A stretch of DNA of 64,000 bases, from positions 1 through 64,000 of the forward strand of contig CADAND010000006.1 of the NCBI GenBank assembly GCA_902789245.1, written 5' to 3'. This DNA is from an uncultured Bacteroidia bacterium. GTDB lineage: Bacteria; Bacteroidota; Bacteroidia; Bacteroidales; UBA932. The notes beneath the pieces are model-generated. The model did no database searches, was not told the DNA's origin, and was given only the letters and a program-made list of their open reading frames with translations. This document shows positions 44,417 to 53,338 of the stretch, piece by piece (the stretch's first letter is position 1; each line of letters opens with the position of its first letter). The position numbers were made by a program, and so were the translations under genes.

Positions 44417-47400
44417 TACTTCAGGCCGCGGCTGGAAATCTTGAAGTCGGTAAAGCCCACCTTCAGCGGTGCGGCCTGCGGCATCTGGAAGCCGCCGCGG
44501 CCGGGGCCGCCGAAGCCGCGCATCATCGCGGGCATCTCGCCTTCGCAGGCGATCACGCCGGCCTGCACGTCCTGCAGGACGGCCTGGGCCGTACCCATCT
44601 CGACGAACTTCTTGCCGTCGACGGAGTACGAGGCGGTGTAGGTGTCGCCCTGCTTGGACAGACGCAGCCAGAGGGTGTTGTCCTGCACGGCGATGCCGTC
44701 GAGCGGCAGGGTCACGGAGCTCTTCTGCTGGCCATTCTCCTCGACCGTCAGCTGCAGCTGGCCCGCGGCGGGGCCGGCGTCGGCCGGACGGCGGAAGTTG
44801 AAGGTGGCGGCGTAGACGAATTTCACGAAGTTGTCGTCGCACTGGTAGGCCACCAGGCCCGCGTTCTGGGCCGGCGCGGCCGGAGCGGCGAAGCAATGCA
44901 TCTTCGTCTCCACGGTCCAGTCGCTGTTGGCGCTCTGGAGCAGGATGTTGGAGGCGTTGTTGGAAGCCACGGCGATGTCGCCCTTGCCGGCGGTCAGCAC
45001 GAGGCCGTCCGCCGCGGAGAGCGTCCAGGCGGAGGCGTCCTCGCGGACCCAGTTCCAGGCCTTGTCAAGCGCGCCCTTCTTGAAGCTATCGGAGACGCCC
45101 TTCGTGCCGAAGTTCACCACGATCTCGCGGCTGTCGCCGGTCTGCTCGTCGCAGAGCGTCACCACGGCGGTGCCGGGCACGGCCTCGGCCTGCTTCACCG
45201 CCACCTTGATGGCGGGATCGGCGGCCACGGCCTCGACCTTGGGCGCCTTGCCGGCCTTGAGCACATAGCTCAGGGCGGCGGCGTCACCGGCCTTCACGGC
45301 CTTGCCGCCCACCTCCAGGCTGGCAAGCGAGAGGTTCGGCATCACCTTCACGGGGAAGGTGTCCTCGACGGTCTTGCTGTCGATGGTCACGGAGCAGGTC
45401 ACGGTGGCGACACCCATCGAGACGGCCTTCACGGTGCCGTCGGCGGACACAGTGACCACGGACGGGTTGTTGCTCCGCCAGCTGGCCTGGGCGCCCTCGT
45501 AGAAGCTGTCGTCGTTCATGCAGGCGGAGAAGGAAGCCTGCGCGGTCTGGCCGATGCGGAGCACGGAGGCGTCGCAGCTGGCCCAGACGGTCTTGAGGGC
45601 ACGCTTCAGCGAGCCGGACATCGTGGCGGTCACGCTGCCGCGGATGTCCTGCGAGGATGAGCCGAATTCGAAGACGTAGCGGCCCTGGTCGTAGGTCATG
45701 CGGTCAGCCTCCATGTCCCAGAACCAGAGGTCGGCGCAGTTGACGTCGATGCTGACGGTACGGGTCTGGCCACGCGGGATCGTGACGCGCTGGAAGCCCT
45801 TCAGGCGCTTGGCGGGACGCTCCAGGGCGGCCGGGCTGTCCGGCGTGCGGACGTAGATCTGCACCACCTCGTCGGCGCTGTAATCGCCCGTATTGGTCAC
45901 ATCCACGCTGAGGGTGATCTTGTCATTCGGGGTGATCGCGCTGCGGCTGATGCGGAAGTTGCTGTATTCGAAGGTCGTGTAGCTCAGGCCGTAGCCGAAG
46001 GGATAGGAGACCTCCTGGTCGAAGTACCACAGGGTGCGGCCGGCGTTGCCGGAGCTGCGGCGGAGGTTGTAGTCGGTGATGGCCGGGAGGTCCTTCACGC
46101 TCTTGAACCAGGTGGCGTTGAGCTTGCCGCCCGGGGAGACTTCGCCGAAGAGCAGGCGCGGGATGGCCTCGCCCTGGGCCTGGCCGTTGTAGCCGGTCCA
46201 GAGGATGCCGCCGATGTTCGGGAGGTTGCGGAATTCCTCCACCTCCACGCAGCCAAGGGTCTGCATCACCACGATGGTGTGCGGATTCACGGCCGCCACG
46301 GCCTTGATCAGGGCCATCTGGTTACCCGGCAGGAGCAGGGTGAGGCGGTCGGCCTCCTCCGTGGCGGTGTTCTCGTCGGTGCCGACGAACACCACGGCCA
46401 CGTCGGCCTCCCGCGCGGTCTTGAGCGTCGCCTCGTCGATCGGGGCGTCGGTCGGAGCCTTGTAGACGAGATAGAGGGTCTGCGGACCGTTGTAGCCGAG
46501 CTTCAGGGCATTGGTCTTCATAGGCATGCTGCCGCCGTAGACACCGCCCACGCGCGCGCCGGAGGCCTTCGTGGCCTCGATGCGGCCGATCAGGTTGCCG
46601 TCCGGGCCGCCCACGCGGATCTCCACGATGCCGCCCTCGGTCGGGATGTTCAGGCCGACGGTGATGTTCTCGATGTTGGTGATGTCGATGTTGTCGTAGG
46701 CGGTCCAGGCGCCGTCGTCGATGGTGCGGACCTGCTCCTCCTCGCCCATGCCGGAGCCGACGGTGATGCCGTCGGCGGCCGCGGTGTACTTGGTGGCGTC
46801 GTAATGCGTCACGGAGCCGTCGGTCTTCTCGATCTCGAAGTAGCCGATATAGAGCAGGTTGCTCTTGCTCTTGATGTCGCCGCCCACGGCCAGCTGGACA
46901 TCCACGTCATAGCCCTTCTGCGCGAGCCAGGCCTTGATGCCGGCGTACGGAGAAATCATCGCGGAGGCCTCCGGACGGCCGGAGTACGGGCCGAGCTCCA
47001 CGTCGTCGGCCTGCGGGCCGATGAGCGCGATGCGCTTGATGGCCTTGGGATCGATCGGCAGGGCCTTGCCCTCGTTCTTGAGGAGGACCGGCGTGCGGAC
47101 GGCGATTTCGGCCGCCAGGGCGCGGTGCGCGGCGGAAGCCACGCGGGCCGCCTCGAACTTGGTGTAGGGCACCATCTGCTCGGGATCGAATTCGCCCGTG
47201 CGCATGCGGATGGTGAACATGTTGATGAGCGCGCGGTCAATGTGCGCCATCGGCAGGATGCCCTGCTCGTAGGCGCTGATCGCGTAGCGCTGGTAGATGC
47301 TGCCGCAGTCGGAGTCGACGCCGGCCTCGAGGCCCATCGCCGTGGCGATTTCGCGCGTGGCGGCGTAGTAGTGGCCGTCGAAGATGTCCTGGATGGCGGC

Positions 47401-48213
47401 GCAGTCGCCCGTCACGTAGCCCTTCATGCCGTAGGTGCGGCGGGCCAGGGTGTCGAGGTAGAAGGCGCTGGCGGACGTCGGGACGTGGTTGACGGCGTTG
47501 TAGGAGGACATGATGGAAGGGAGCTTCTCGTCCTCGATCAGGCGCTTGTACGGGTAGAGGTAGAACTCGCGCATGTCGCGGCTGTCCATGTTGGAACTGC
47601 TGACGTGGCGGTCGAACTCGCTGTTGTTCGCGAAATAATGCTTGGCCGTCGGGACGGCCTTGAGGTATTTCGCGTCAGCGCCCATCATGCCGCGCACGAA
47701 GCCGCGGGCCATTTCGGCCGCGAGGAACGGATCCTCGCCGTAGGACTCGCCGGTGCGGCCCCAGCGGGGGTCGCGGACCGGCTCGACGACCGGCGACCAG
47801 AAGGTCAGGCCCTTCGTGCCGGTCTGGAAGATGGCGCGGGCCTCGTCGGCGATGGCGTCCGCCATCCACTCGGCCACGCTGGGATCCCAGGTAGAGCCGA
47901 TGGCCACGCTGTTCGGGTAGGAAGTCGGGCCGAGCAGGCCTGCAGAGGGATTGGCGCCGGAGAGCACGCCGTGCAGGGCCTCACTCCAGACGTTGTAGTT
48001 CTTGATGCCGAGCCGGGGCACGGCGGCCATGTTGTTGCCCAGCAGGCTCTGCTTCTCCTCAAGCGTGAGTCGGGAGACCAGGTCCGTCGCACGCTCCTCG
48101 AAGGAATAGGCCGTGTTGAGATAGATCGGCAGCTGGCTGTCCTGCGCCAGCGCGGAAGCGGCGGCGGCAAGCGCCAGCGCTCCGGTCATGAATACTTTAC
48201 GGATACAGTTCAT
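44416..48213 (-). CDS. Large multi-domain GH3 beta-xylosidase/glucosidase
   Basis: 1265 residues with a signal peptide. The N-terminal GH3 domain has YNVWSEALHGV and the nucleophile Asp in GYVTGDCAAIQDIF (about 266). The GH3 C-terminal domain is split by a CBM6/PA14-like insert of about 130 residues (from YTAAADGITVG). A Fn3-like domain follows (VDVTNTGDYSADEVVQIYV), then a BIG2-type Ig-like domain (WRSNNPSVVTVSADGTVKAV) and a C-terminal DUF1349/concanavalin-like domain. Much longer than the usual 750-850 residues. A xylosidase role fits the neighbours and the ENVWSEALHG-type motif. Confidence 0.9.
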   Translation of the reverse strand: MNCIRKVFMTGALALAAAASALAQDSQLPIYLNTAYSFEERATDLVSRLTLEEKQSLLGNNMAAVPRLGIKNYNVWSEALHGVLSGANPSAGLLGPTSYPNSVAIGSTWDPSVAEWMADAIADEARAIFQTGTKGLTFWSPVVEPVRDPRWGRTGESYGEDPFLAAEMARGFVRGMMGADAKYLKAVPTAKHYFANNSEFDRHVSSSNMDSRDMREFYLYPYKRLIEDEKLPSIMSSYNAVNHVPTSASAFYLDTLARRTYGMKGYVTGDCAAIQDIFDGHYYAATREIATAMGLEAGVDSDCGSIYQRYAISAYEQGILPMAHIDRALINMFTIRMRTGEFDPEQMVPYTKFEAARVASAAHRALAAEIAVRTPVLLKNEGKALPIDPKAIKRIALIGPQADDVELGPYSGRPEASAMISPYAGIKAWLAQKGYDVDVQLAVGGDIKSKSNLLYIGYFEIEKTDGSVTHYDATKYTAAADGITVGSGMGEEEQVRTIDDGAWTAYDNIDITNIENITVGLNIPTEGGIVEIRVGGPDGNLIGRIEATKASGARVGGVYGGSMPMKTNALKLGYNGPQTLYLVYKAPTDAPIDEATLKTAREADVAVVFVGTDENTATEEADRLTLLLPGNQMALIKAVAAVNPHTIVVMQTLGCVEVEEFRNLPNIGGILWTGYNGQAQGEAIPRLLFGEVSPGGKLNATWFKSVKDLPAITDYNLRRSSGNAGRTLWYFDQEVSYPFGYGLSYTTFEYSNFRISRSAITPNDKITLSVDVTNTGDYSADEVVQIYVRTPDSPAALERPAKRLKGFQRVTIPRGQTRTVSIDVNCADLWFWDMEADRMTYDQGRYVFEFGSSSQDIRGSVTATMSGSLKRALKTVWASCDASVLRIGQTAQASFSACMNDDSFYEGAQASWRSNNPSVVTVSADGTVKAVSMGVATVTCSVTIDSKTVEDTFPVKVMPNLSLASLEVGGKAVKAGDAAALSYVLKAGKAPKVEAVAADPAIKVAVKQAEAVPGTAVVTLCDEQTGDSREIVVNFGTKGVSDSFKKGALDKAWNWVREDASAWTLSAADGLVLTAGKGDIAVASNNASNILLQSANSDWTVETKMHCFAAPAAPAQNAGLVAYQCDDNFVKFVYAATFNFRRPADAGPAAGQLQLTVEENGQQKSSVTLPLDGIAVQDNTLWLRLSKQGDTYTASYSVDGKKFVEMGTAQAVLQDVQAGVIACEGEMPAMMRGFGGPGRGGFQMPQAAPLKVGFTDFKISSRGLK

Positions 48214-48260
48214 ATTGGTTTTGTAACAGAGATTATTGGCTTTGTTTCCGTGTATGTACT

Positions 48261-48296
48261 CAAAGGTACGGATTATTCCTTATTTTTCTATATTTG
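48261..48296. promoter_or_regulatory. Divergent promoters of the GH3 and GH51 genes
   Basis: Minus-strand -7 box TACCTTTG at 48261-48268 drives GH3. Plus-strand -7 box TATATTTG at 48289-48296 drives GH51 and rules out the earlier in-frame ATG-like start at 48294. Confidence 0.65.
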
Positions 48297-48317
48297 TATG
48301 AAACAAATTTTGTCAAA

Positions 48318-50870
48318 ATGATAACACCGAAACGCCTCCTCCTGCTCGGAGCGCTCCTGGCGGGCTTCGCGGCCCACGCCCAGGACAACGTCAGCCTCCG
48401 GGTGGACGCCCGGACCATCAACGGGCACATCGACCCGCTCATCTACGGCCAGCTCTTCGAGCACATCTATTTCTCCGCCAACAACGGTGTCTGGCAGGAG
48501 ATCATCTACGGCCGTTCCTTCGAGCCGGAGCACTATCCCGGCATCGCCCCGCGCGACGGCTACTTCGACGGCTGGTTCGCCGACGCCGACGAAGTGCTGC
48601 ACTCGCCCACCCGCTACGAGCAGCCCATCGAGCTGGTGAAGCTCGACACGGACAGCTACGACATCGAGATGGACGTGAAGTGGCGCGCCTACAAGCTGCC
48701 TGGACGGCGTTGGAGCGGCGGTCTGCTGGACCTGCGCTTCGCCGTGAAGGACCAGGCCGACGGCGAACCGTATTTCCTGCGGCTCTATGACCCCGCCTAC
48801 GAGGGGCAGCGTTTCACCCTCGCCCAGACCGAGTCCCAGATCGAGGCCGACCGGCAGGCGCAGGCCCTCGCCAAGGCCCAGAAGCAGGCCGTGAGCGCCG
48901 AGTTCTCCCTCGCCACGAAGGTGGAGAAGGAGGTACCCTTCTTCGGCGGCCGCACCCGCAAGGTGGTGGCGCTGGAGCCCATGGTCGAGAAGGCAGCCCA
49001 AGCCGCGCAGATCGACCAGGAGGCGTGGCACCACGTGAAGGTCAGCTGCCGCGGCAGGAACGTCACCGTGTGGTGGGACGGCAGGAAGATCCTCTCCAAG
49101 AGCGTCCCGACCAGCCGCAAGGAGAACACGATCACCCTCTGGGAGAATTATACGGAGGCCCTCTACCGCAACATCCGCGTCAGCAGCGGCAAGCAGGTCC
49201 TGTTCGCCGGCATGCCGGAGCAGGTCAAAGTGCCCGACGTGGCCCCCGAGTGGACTGCCTTCGGCGACGCTACGTTCAAGCTCGTCAAGGGCGACGCGGT
49301 CAACATGGACTACGCGCAGCAGATCAGCGCCAAGGGCGTCTCCGGCCTGCAGCAGGGCCCCCAGGCCGTGCGGCCCGGCGACCCTTTCGTGGGCTCCGTC
49401 TACGCCAAGGGCGACGGCCGGGCGCGCCTGAGCGTCGGCCTGCGCAAGGACGGAGAGTGGATTGTCCGCCAGAGCCTGGGCTGCCCGTCTCCCGACTGGC
49501 AGAAATATGAGTTCACCCTCGACGCAGGGGCCTACGAAGGCGATGCGGACTTCGCCATCGCCGCAGAGGACGGCACCCTGCTCGTCGACCAGGCCTCCAT
49601 GGGCACCCGCGCCGGACAGGCCCTCGGCGGCTTCCGGCCGGACATCTTCCAGGCGGTCAAGGACCTGCATCCGACCTGCCTGCGCTGGCCGGGCGGCGGC
49701 TACGCGGCCCAGTACGACTGGAAATGGGGCGTGGGCCCGCAGGAGGCCCGCCGGCGCTGGGACCACTGGCAGTGGCTGGACTATGACCAGAACTGTTTCG
49801 GCACCGACGAGTTCATCCGCTTCTGCCGCGAGGTCAGGTCCGAACCCGTAATCGTGGTGAGCGTGGGCTTCGAGCGGCCGGAATCCGAATACGACCAGCT
49901 GCTGGAGAACGCCGTGAACTGGCTGCGCTACTGCAACGAGCCCGCCACGGGCGAATGGGGCGCCAAGCGCGCCGCGAACGGCCATCCGGAGCCCTACAAC
50001 GTGAAATACTGGGAGATCGACAACGAGATGTGGGAGATGGGCATCGAGCGCTACGAGAAGTGTGTGCGCGACTACTCCACCGCCATGCGCGCCGTCGATC
50101 CCTCCATCAAGATTATTGTCTGCGGCGGCTTCCCCGAGGACGAGGCCTTCCTGAACCGCTCCGGCCGCTACTTCGACTACATGTCCCTGCACCACTACGA
50201 GCAGCAGGGCGGCTACGCCACCGGTCCCGTCCGCCTGGCCCAGCAGTACCGGCGCTACGCCGACATGATCGCGAAGTGCCCGAATCCCAACATCAAGCTG
50301 TTCATCTCCGAGTGGAACCTCAACAGCACCGACTGGCGCACGGGCCTGTTCGCCGGCGGCTTCCTCAACGTCTGCGAGAGCATGGACGTGGTGGCGATGG
50401 GCGCCGCGGCGCTCTTCATCCGCCGCACCGACGCCCCCGACTGGAACAACGCCTTCATCAACTTCGACTACCGGGGGCTCTTCGTCGCCCCGAACTACCT
50501 CGTCACCGAGCTCTGGGAGGACCACTACTCCCCTTACCGCCTCGCGTATGAGGGCGACACCAAGGAGCTGAGCGTCTCCGCCACGCTGGCGACGAACGCC
50601 GGCAGCGTCATCGTCAAGGTGGTCAACCCCACGGACAAGCCCTACACCCTGACGCTGGAGGGCAACTGGGGTCCGCTGTCCGGCGCCGAGTACGAGTACA
50701 TCGCCCCGGGCGACCTGCTCGCCGCCAACACCATGGAGCAGCCCCGCGCCGTCGGCCGCCAGACCGTGTCGCTGCCGCTCAGCGCGGCCTCCGGGCCCGA
50801 CGCCTCCGACCGCCTGGTGATGAGCGTCGCTCCCCTCTCCGCCGGCGTCATCACCCTGAATCGGGAATAG
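48318..50870 (+). CDS. GH51 alpha-L-arabinofuranosidase
   Basis: 850 residues from ATG 48318, with a signal peptide ending AHAQ. It opens with GHIDPLIYGQLFEHIYFSAN, typical of GH51. A concanavalin-like insert at about 90-300 gives the greater length of Bacteroidetes members. The catalytic part has LRWPGGGYAAQYDWKWGVGP, the acid/base Glu in EIDNEMWEMG (about 568), and the nucleophile Glu in FISEWNLNSTDW (about 665). It releases arabinose from arabinoxylan or arabinan. It is divergent from the GH3 gene and probably coregulated. Confidence 0.93.
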   Translation: MITPKRLLLLGALLAGFAAHAQDNVSLRVDARTINGHIDPLIYGQLFEHIYFSANNGVWQEIIYGRSFEPEHYPGIAPRDGYFDGWFADADEVLHSPTRYEQPIELVKLDTDSYDIEMDVKWRAYKLPGRRWSGGLLDLRFAVKDQADGEPYFLRLYDPAYEGQRFTLAQTESQIEADRQAQALAKAQKQAVSAEFSLATKVEKEVPFFGGRTRKVVALEPMVEKAAQAAQIDQEAWHHVKVSCRGRNVTVWWDGRKILSKSVPTSRKENTITLWENYTEALYRNIRVSSGKQVLFAGMPEQVKVPDVAPEWTAFGDATFKLVKGDAVNMDYAQQISAKGVSGLQQGPQAVRPGDPFVGSVYAKGDGRARLSVGLRKDGEWIVRQSLGCPSPDWQKYEFTLDAGAYEGDADFAIAAEDGTLLVDQASMGTRAGQALGGFRPDIFQAVKDLHPTCLRWPGGGYAAQYDWKWGVGPQEARRRWDHWQWLDYDQNCFGTDEFIRFCREVRSEPVIVVSVGFERPESEYDQLLENAVNWLRYCNEPATGEWGAKRAANGHPEPYNVKYWEIDNEMWEMGIERYEKCVRDYSTAMRAVDPSIKIIVCGGFPEDEAFLNRSGRYFDYMSLHHYEQQGGYATGPVRLAQQYRRYADMIAKCPNPNIKLFISEWNLNSTDWRTGLFAGGFLNVCESMDVVAMGAAALFIRRTDAPDWNNAFINFDYRGLFVAPNYLVTELWEDHYSPYRLAYEGDTKELSVSATLATNAGSVIVKVVNPTDKPYTLTLEGNWGPLSGAEYEYIAPGDLLAANTMEQPRAVGRQTVSLPLSAASGPDASDRLVMSVAPLSAGVITLNRE

Positions 50871-50907
50871 AATACGGCCGGTTTCTGTTACAGAATCGGG
50901 AAAAAGT

Positions 50908-50947
50908 AAATCCGGAACTGAAACATTGCGTTTTCAGTTCCGGATTT
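50908..50947. terminator. Bidirectional terminator between GH51 and the esterase-GH43 gene
   Basis: AAATCCGGAACTGAAA (50908-50923) pairs with TTTTCAGTTCCGGATTT (50931-50947). The stem is long and carries A and T tracts on its sides. Confidence 0.85.
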
Positions 50948-51013
50948 GCTTAGTGGAGTCGGAGCTAAGCGACCCAGGGGGTCCGGGGGGTTAGACCACC
51001 GGCGATTAGCCGT

Positions 51014-53218
51014 CTACCGGAAGGAGATCCAGTCGATCTCAATGGAGCCGGAGGCGAGCTCGGCGGTGATATCCTGCATGCCGACGGCCTTGCCCTGCTT
51101 GGCCGGGAGGACCACCTCGGTCCAGTCCTCGGAAGCCGGGATCGTGTAGGCGACGCTCTTGCCGGCACCGACGGTGACGTTCAGCACGGCGCCGTCACCC
51201 TTGGCGCGGAAGACGATGCTCTTCGGGGCCTTGGCGCCGAAGTCCACGTCGTTGAAGCGCACGCGGTCATAAGGCTGGGTGAAGCGGACCTTCCAGCCGG
51301 CGAAGTAGTTGTACTCGTCGAGGTAGTCGATCTTCGCTCCCACGCACTCGCTGTAGCGGTCGATGTTCAGCTCGTCGGTGGACTTGAAGTAGCCCACGCC
51401 GCGCCAGGTCGGGACGACCGGGATGATGGTGCCGTCCTCGCGGAAGTACACCTTGTCCACGCGCACGGAGCGGTTCTTGTCGAAGGTCGGGCTGAAGTCA
51501 TTGTGGTGGTAGAAGAGGTACCACTCACCCTTGAACTCCACGAAGGAATGGTGGTTGGTCCAGCAGCCGACCGGGGACTCCTCCATGAACACACCCTTGA
51601 ACTCGTACGGACCCAGCGGGTTGTCCGACATGGCGTAGGCCAGGGTCTCGGTGCCGCCGTCCAGGCGCACCCACGGATAGGTCAGGTAGTATTTGTCGCC
51701 GCGGCGGAACATGAACGGGCCCTCGGTCTGGCCCTTCGGGAAGGTCTCGTCCAGGCGGACGGCCGGGCCCTCGATGGCGGTCATGCTGTCGGCGAGCTTG
51801 GCGCCGCGCAGGCCCATGCCGGACCAGATGATGTAGATGGTACCGTCATTGTCCTTGAAGACGCAGGGATCGATGCCGCCCGTGCCCTGCACGGTGTTCG
51901 CCTCGATGGTGAACGGACCGGAGGGGCTGTCGGAGACGGCCACGCCGATACCGAAGCCGAAGCCGCGGCCGCGCTTGGGAGCGTTCGGGAAGTAGAAGTA
52001 GTATTTGCCGTCCTTCTCGACGCAGTCAGGCGCCCACATCGAGTTGGCCTTCGGGTCGCCCCAGGGGACGTCCTTCTGGTCCACGATGTTGCCGTGGTCG
52101 GTCCAGTGGGTCATGTCGTCGGTGGAGAAGACGTGGTAGTCGGACATGCAGAACCAGGGCTGCACACCCTGGTACTTCACGGTCGGGATGTCGTGGGAAG
52201 GATAGAGATACAGGCGGCCGTTGAAGACGTGCGCGGACGGGTCGGCGGAGAACTGGTTGTTGATGACCGGGTTGGTGCCGGAGATCATGGTGCTGCCCTT
52301 CTCGAAGCGGACCTTGTCGAGGAAGTTGGTCATGGAGCGGAGGGTGTACTCCGTGTACATGTTGAAGCCATGGCCGCCACCATCGACGAGGTAGAGCTCG
52401 GCGCGGACGCCGGCATTGTCCAGCAGCTCATAGAAGTGCGAGCCCTGGCAGTGAGGGACCACGTTGTCGGCCGTGCCGTGGAAGATGGCCACGGGCGGGT
52501 CGTTAGCGTCGATGTAGTTGGTGGCGTTGAGCGCCTTGAAGCGCTCCTCGTTGCCCTTGAAGGAGAAGCCCATCACGGCCTCCTCGGGAGCGTGGTTCCA
52601 GGTGTCCTCGGCGGCGCCGCAGCTCATGTAGTTGAGATCCACGGGGCCGGACCAGTCGAGGGCCGCGTTCACGCTGCTGCTGAACTCGAGGTTGCCGCCC
52701 ACGTTGCCTTCCAGCTCCTTCACGCCGCCGCTCGTAGCAGCCAGCGAGGAGAGGTGACCGCCGGACGAGAAGCCGGACGTGGCCACGAAGGAAGTGTCAA
52801 AGCGATACTTGTCGGCATTGGCGCGCACCCAGCGGATGACGCCCTTGATGTCCTGGATCTGGGCCGGGAACTTGGCGTCCTGCGAGGAACGGTGGTTCGG
52901 GCAGACGACGGCGTAGCCAGCGTCCAGCAGGGCGTTCACGATGGTGCCGAGGTCGGCCATGCCCTTGGAGTTGTTGGAGTACCAGGCGCTGCCGTAGATG
53001 TGGACCACGACCGGATAGGAAGCCTTCTGCATACGCGGCAGATAGACATCCAGCTGGTGGTACACCTGGCCGTCGCCCGCGTAGTCGATGTCCTTGAACT
53101 CCTGGGAGCAGTGGACGTCGATCTTAGGCATCTGGAAGCCGCCGAAGCCGCCGGCGGGCTGGGCCTGCAGGGAGATGGCCCCCGCCAGGCCTGCGATCAA
53201 AAGCAATATCTTTTTCAT
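51014..53218 (-). CDS. Esterase-GH43-CBM6-like fusion protein
   Basis: 734 residues from ATG 53218. After a signal peptide (LQAQ) comes an alpha/beta hydrolase of the BD-FAE type (about residues 40-300): VVVHIYGSAWYSNNSKG, nucleophile elbow TSGFSSGGHLSSL (Ser near 150), HGTADNVVPHCQ with the Asp, and GGGHGFNMY with the His. A GH43 domain (about 320-600) follows, beginning NQFSADPSAHVFNGRLYLYPSHD. The end is a CBM6-like domain (FRAKGDGAVLNVTVGAG). One chain can thus cut an ester and an arabinose or xylose unit. A -7 box TATATTTG lies near 53250 on the minus strand. Confidence 0.88.
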   Translation of the reverse strand: MKKILLLIAGLAGAISLQAQPAGGFGGFQMPKIDVHCSQEFKDIDYAGDGQVYHQLDVYLPRMQKASYPVVVHIYGSAWYSNNSKGMADLGTIVNALLDAGYAVVCPNHRSSQDAKFPAQIQDIKGVIRWVRANADKYRFDTSFVATSGFSSGGHLSSLAATSGGVKELEGNVGGNLEFSSSVNAALDWSGPVDLNYMSCGAAEDTWNHAPEEAVMGFSFKGNEERFKALNATNYIDANDPPVAIFHGTADNVVPHCQGSHFYELLDNAGVRAELYLVDGGGHGFNMYTEYTLRSMTNFLDKVRFEKGSTMISGTNPVINNQFSADPSAHVFNGRLYLYPSHDIPTVKYQGVQPWFCMSDYHVFSTDDMTHWTDHGNIVDQKDVPWGDPKANSMWAPDCVEKDGKYYFYFPNAPKRGRGFGFGIGVAVSDSPSGPFTIEANTVQGTGGIDPCVFKDNDGTIYIIWSGMGLRGAKLADSMTAIEGPAVRLDETFPKGQTEGPFMFRRGDKYYLTYPWVRLDGGTETLAYAMSDNPLGPYEFKGVFMEESPVGCWTNHHSFVEFKGEWYLFYHHNDFSPTFDKNRSVRVDKVYFREDGTIIPVVPTWRGVGYFKSTDELNIDRYSECVGAKIDYLDEYNYFAGWKVRFTQPYDRVRFNDVDFGAKAPKSIVFRAKGDGAVLNVTVGAGKSVAYTIPASEDWTEVVLPAKQGKAVGMQDITAELASGSIEIDWISFR

Positions 53219-53338
53219 CATTAAAAATTGGTTTCGCTCCGAAATGTGTCCAAATATACTTTTTTTTGGCAGAAATGCCAATCGCCCCCGCGCGAAAAAG
53301 GGCATTTTGAGCGAATAATGGTAACCAAAGACGGCAAA

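Noticed and set aside
43826-44896. A 356-residue gene instead of the 196-residue secreted protein
   Set aside because: The extra N-terminal part lies inside the GH3 gene in another frame and is Arg/Gly-rich; the signal peptide begins at 44416.
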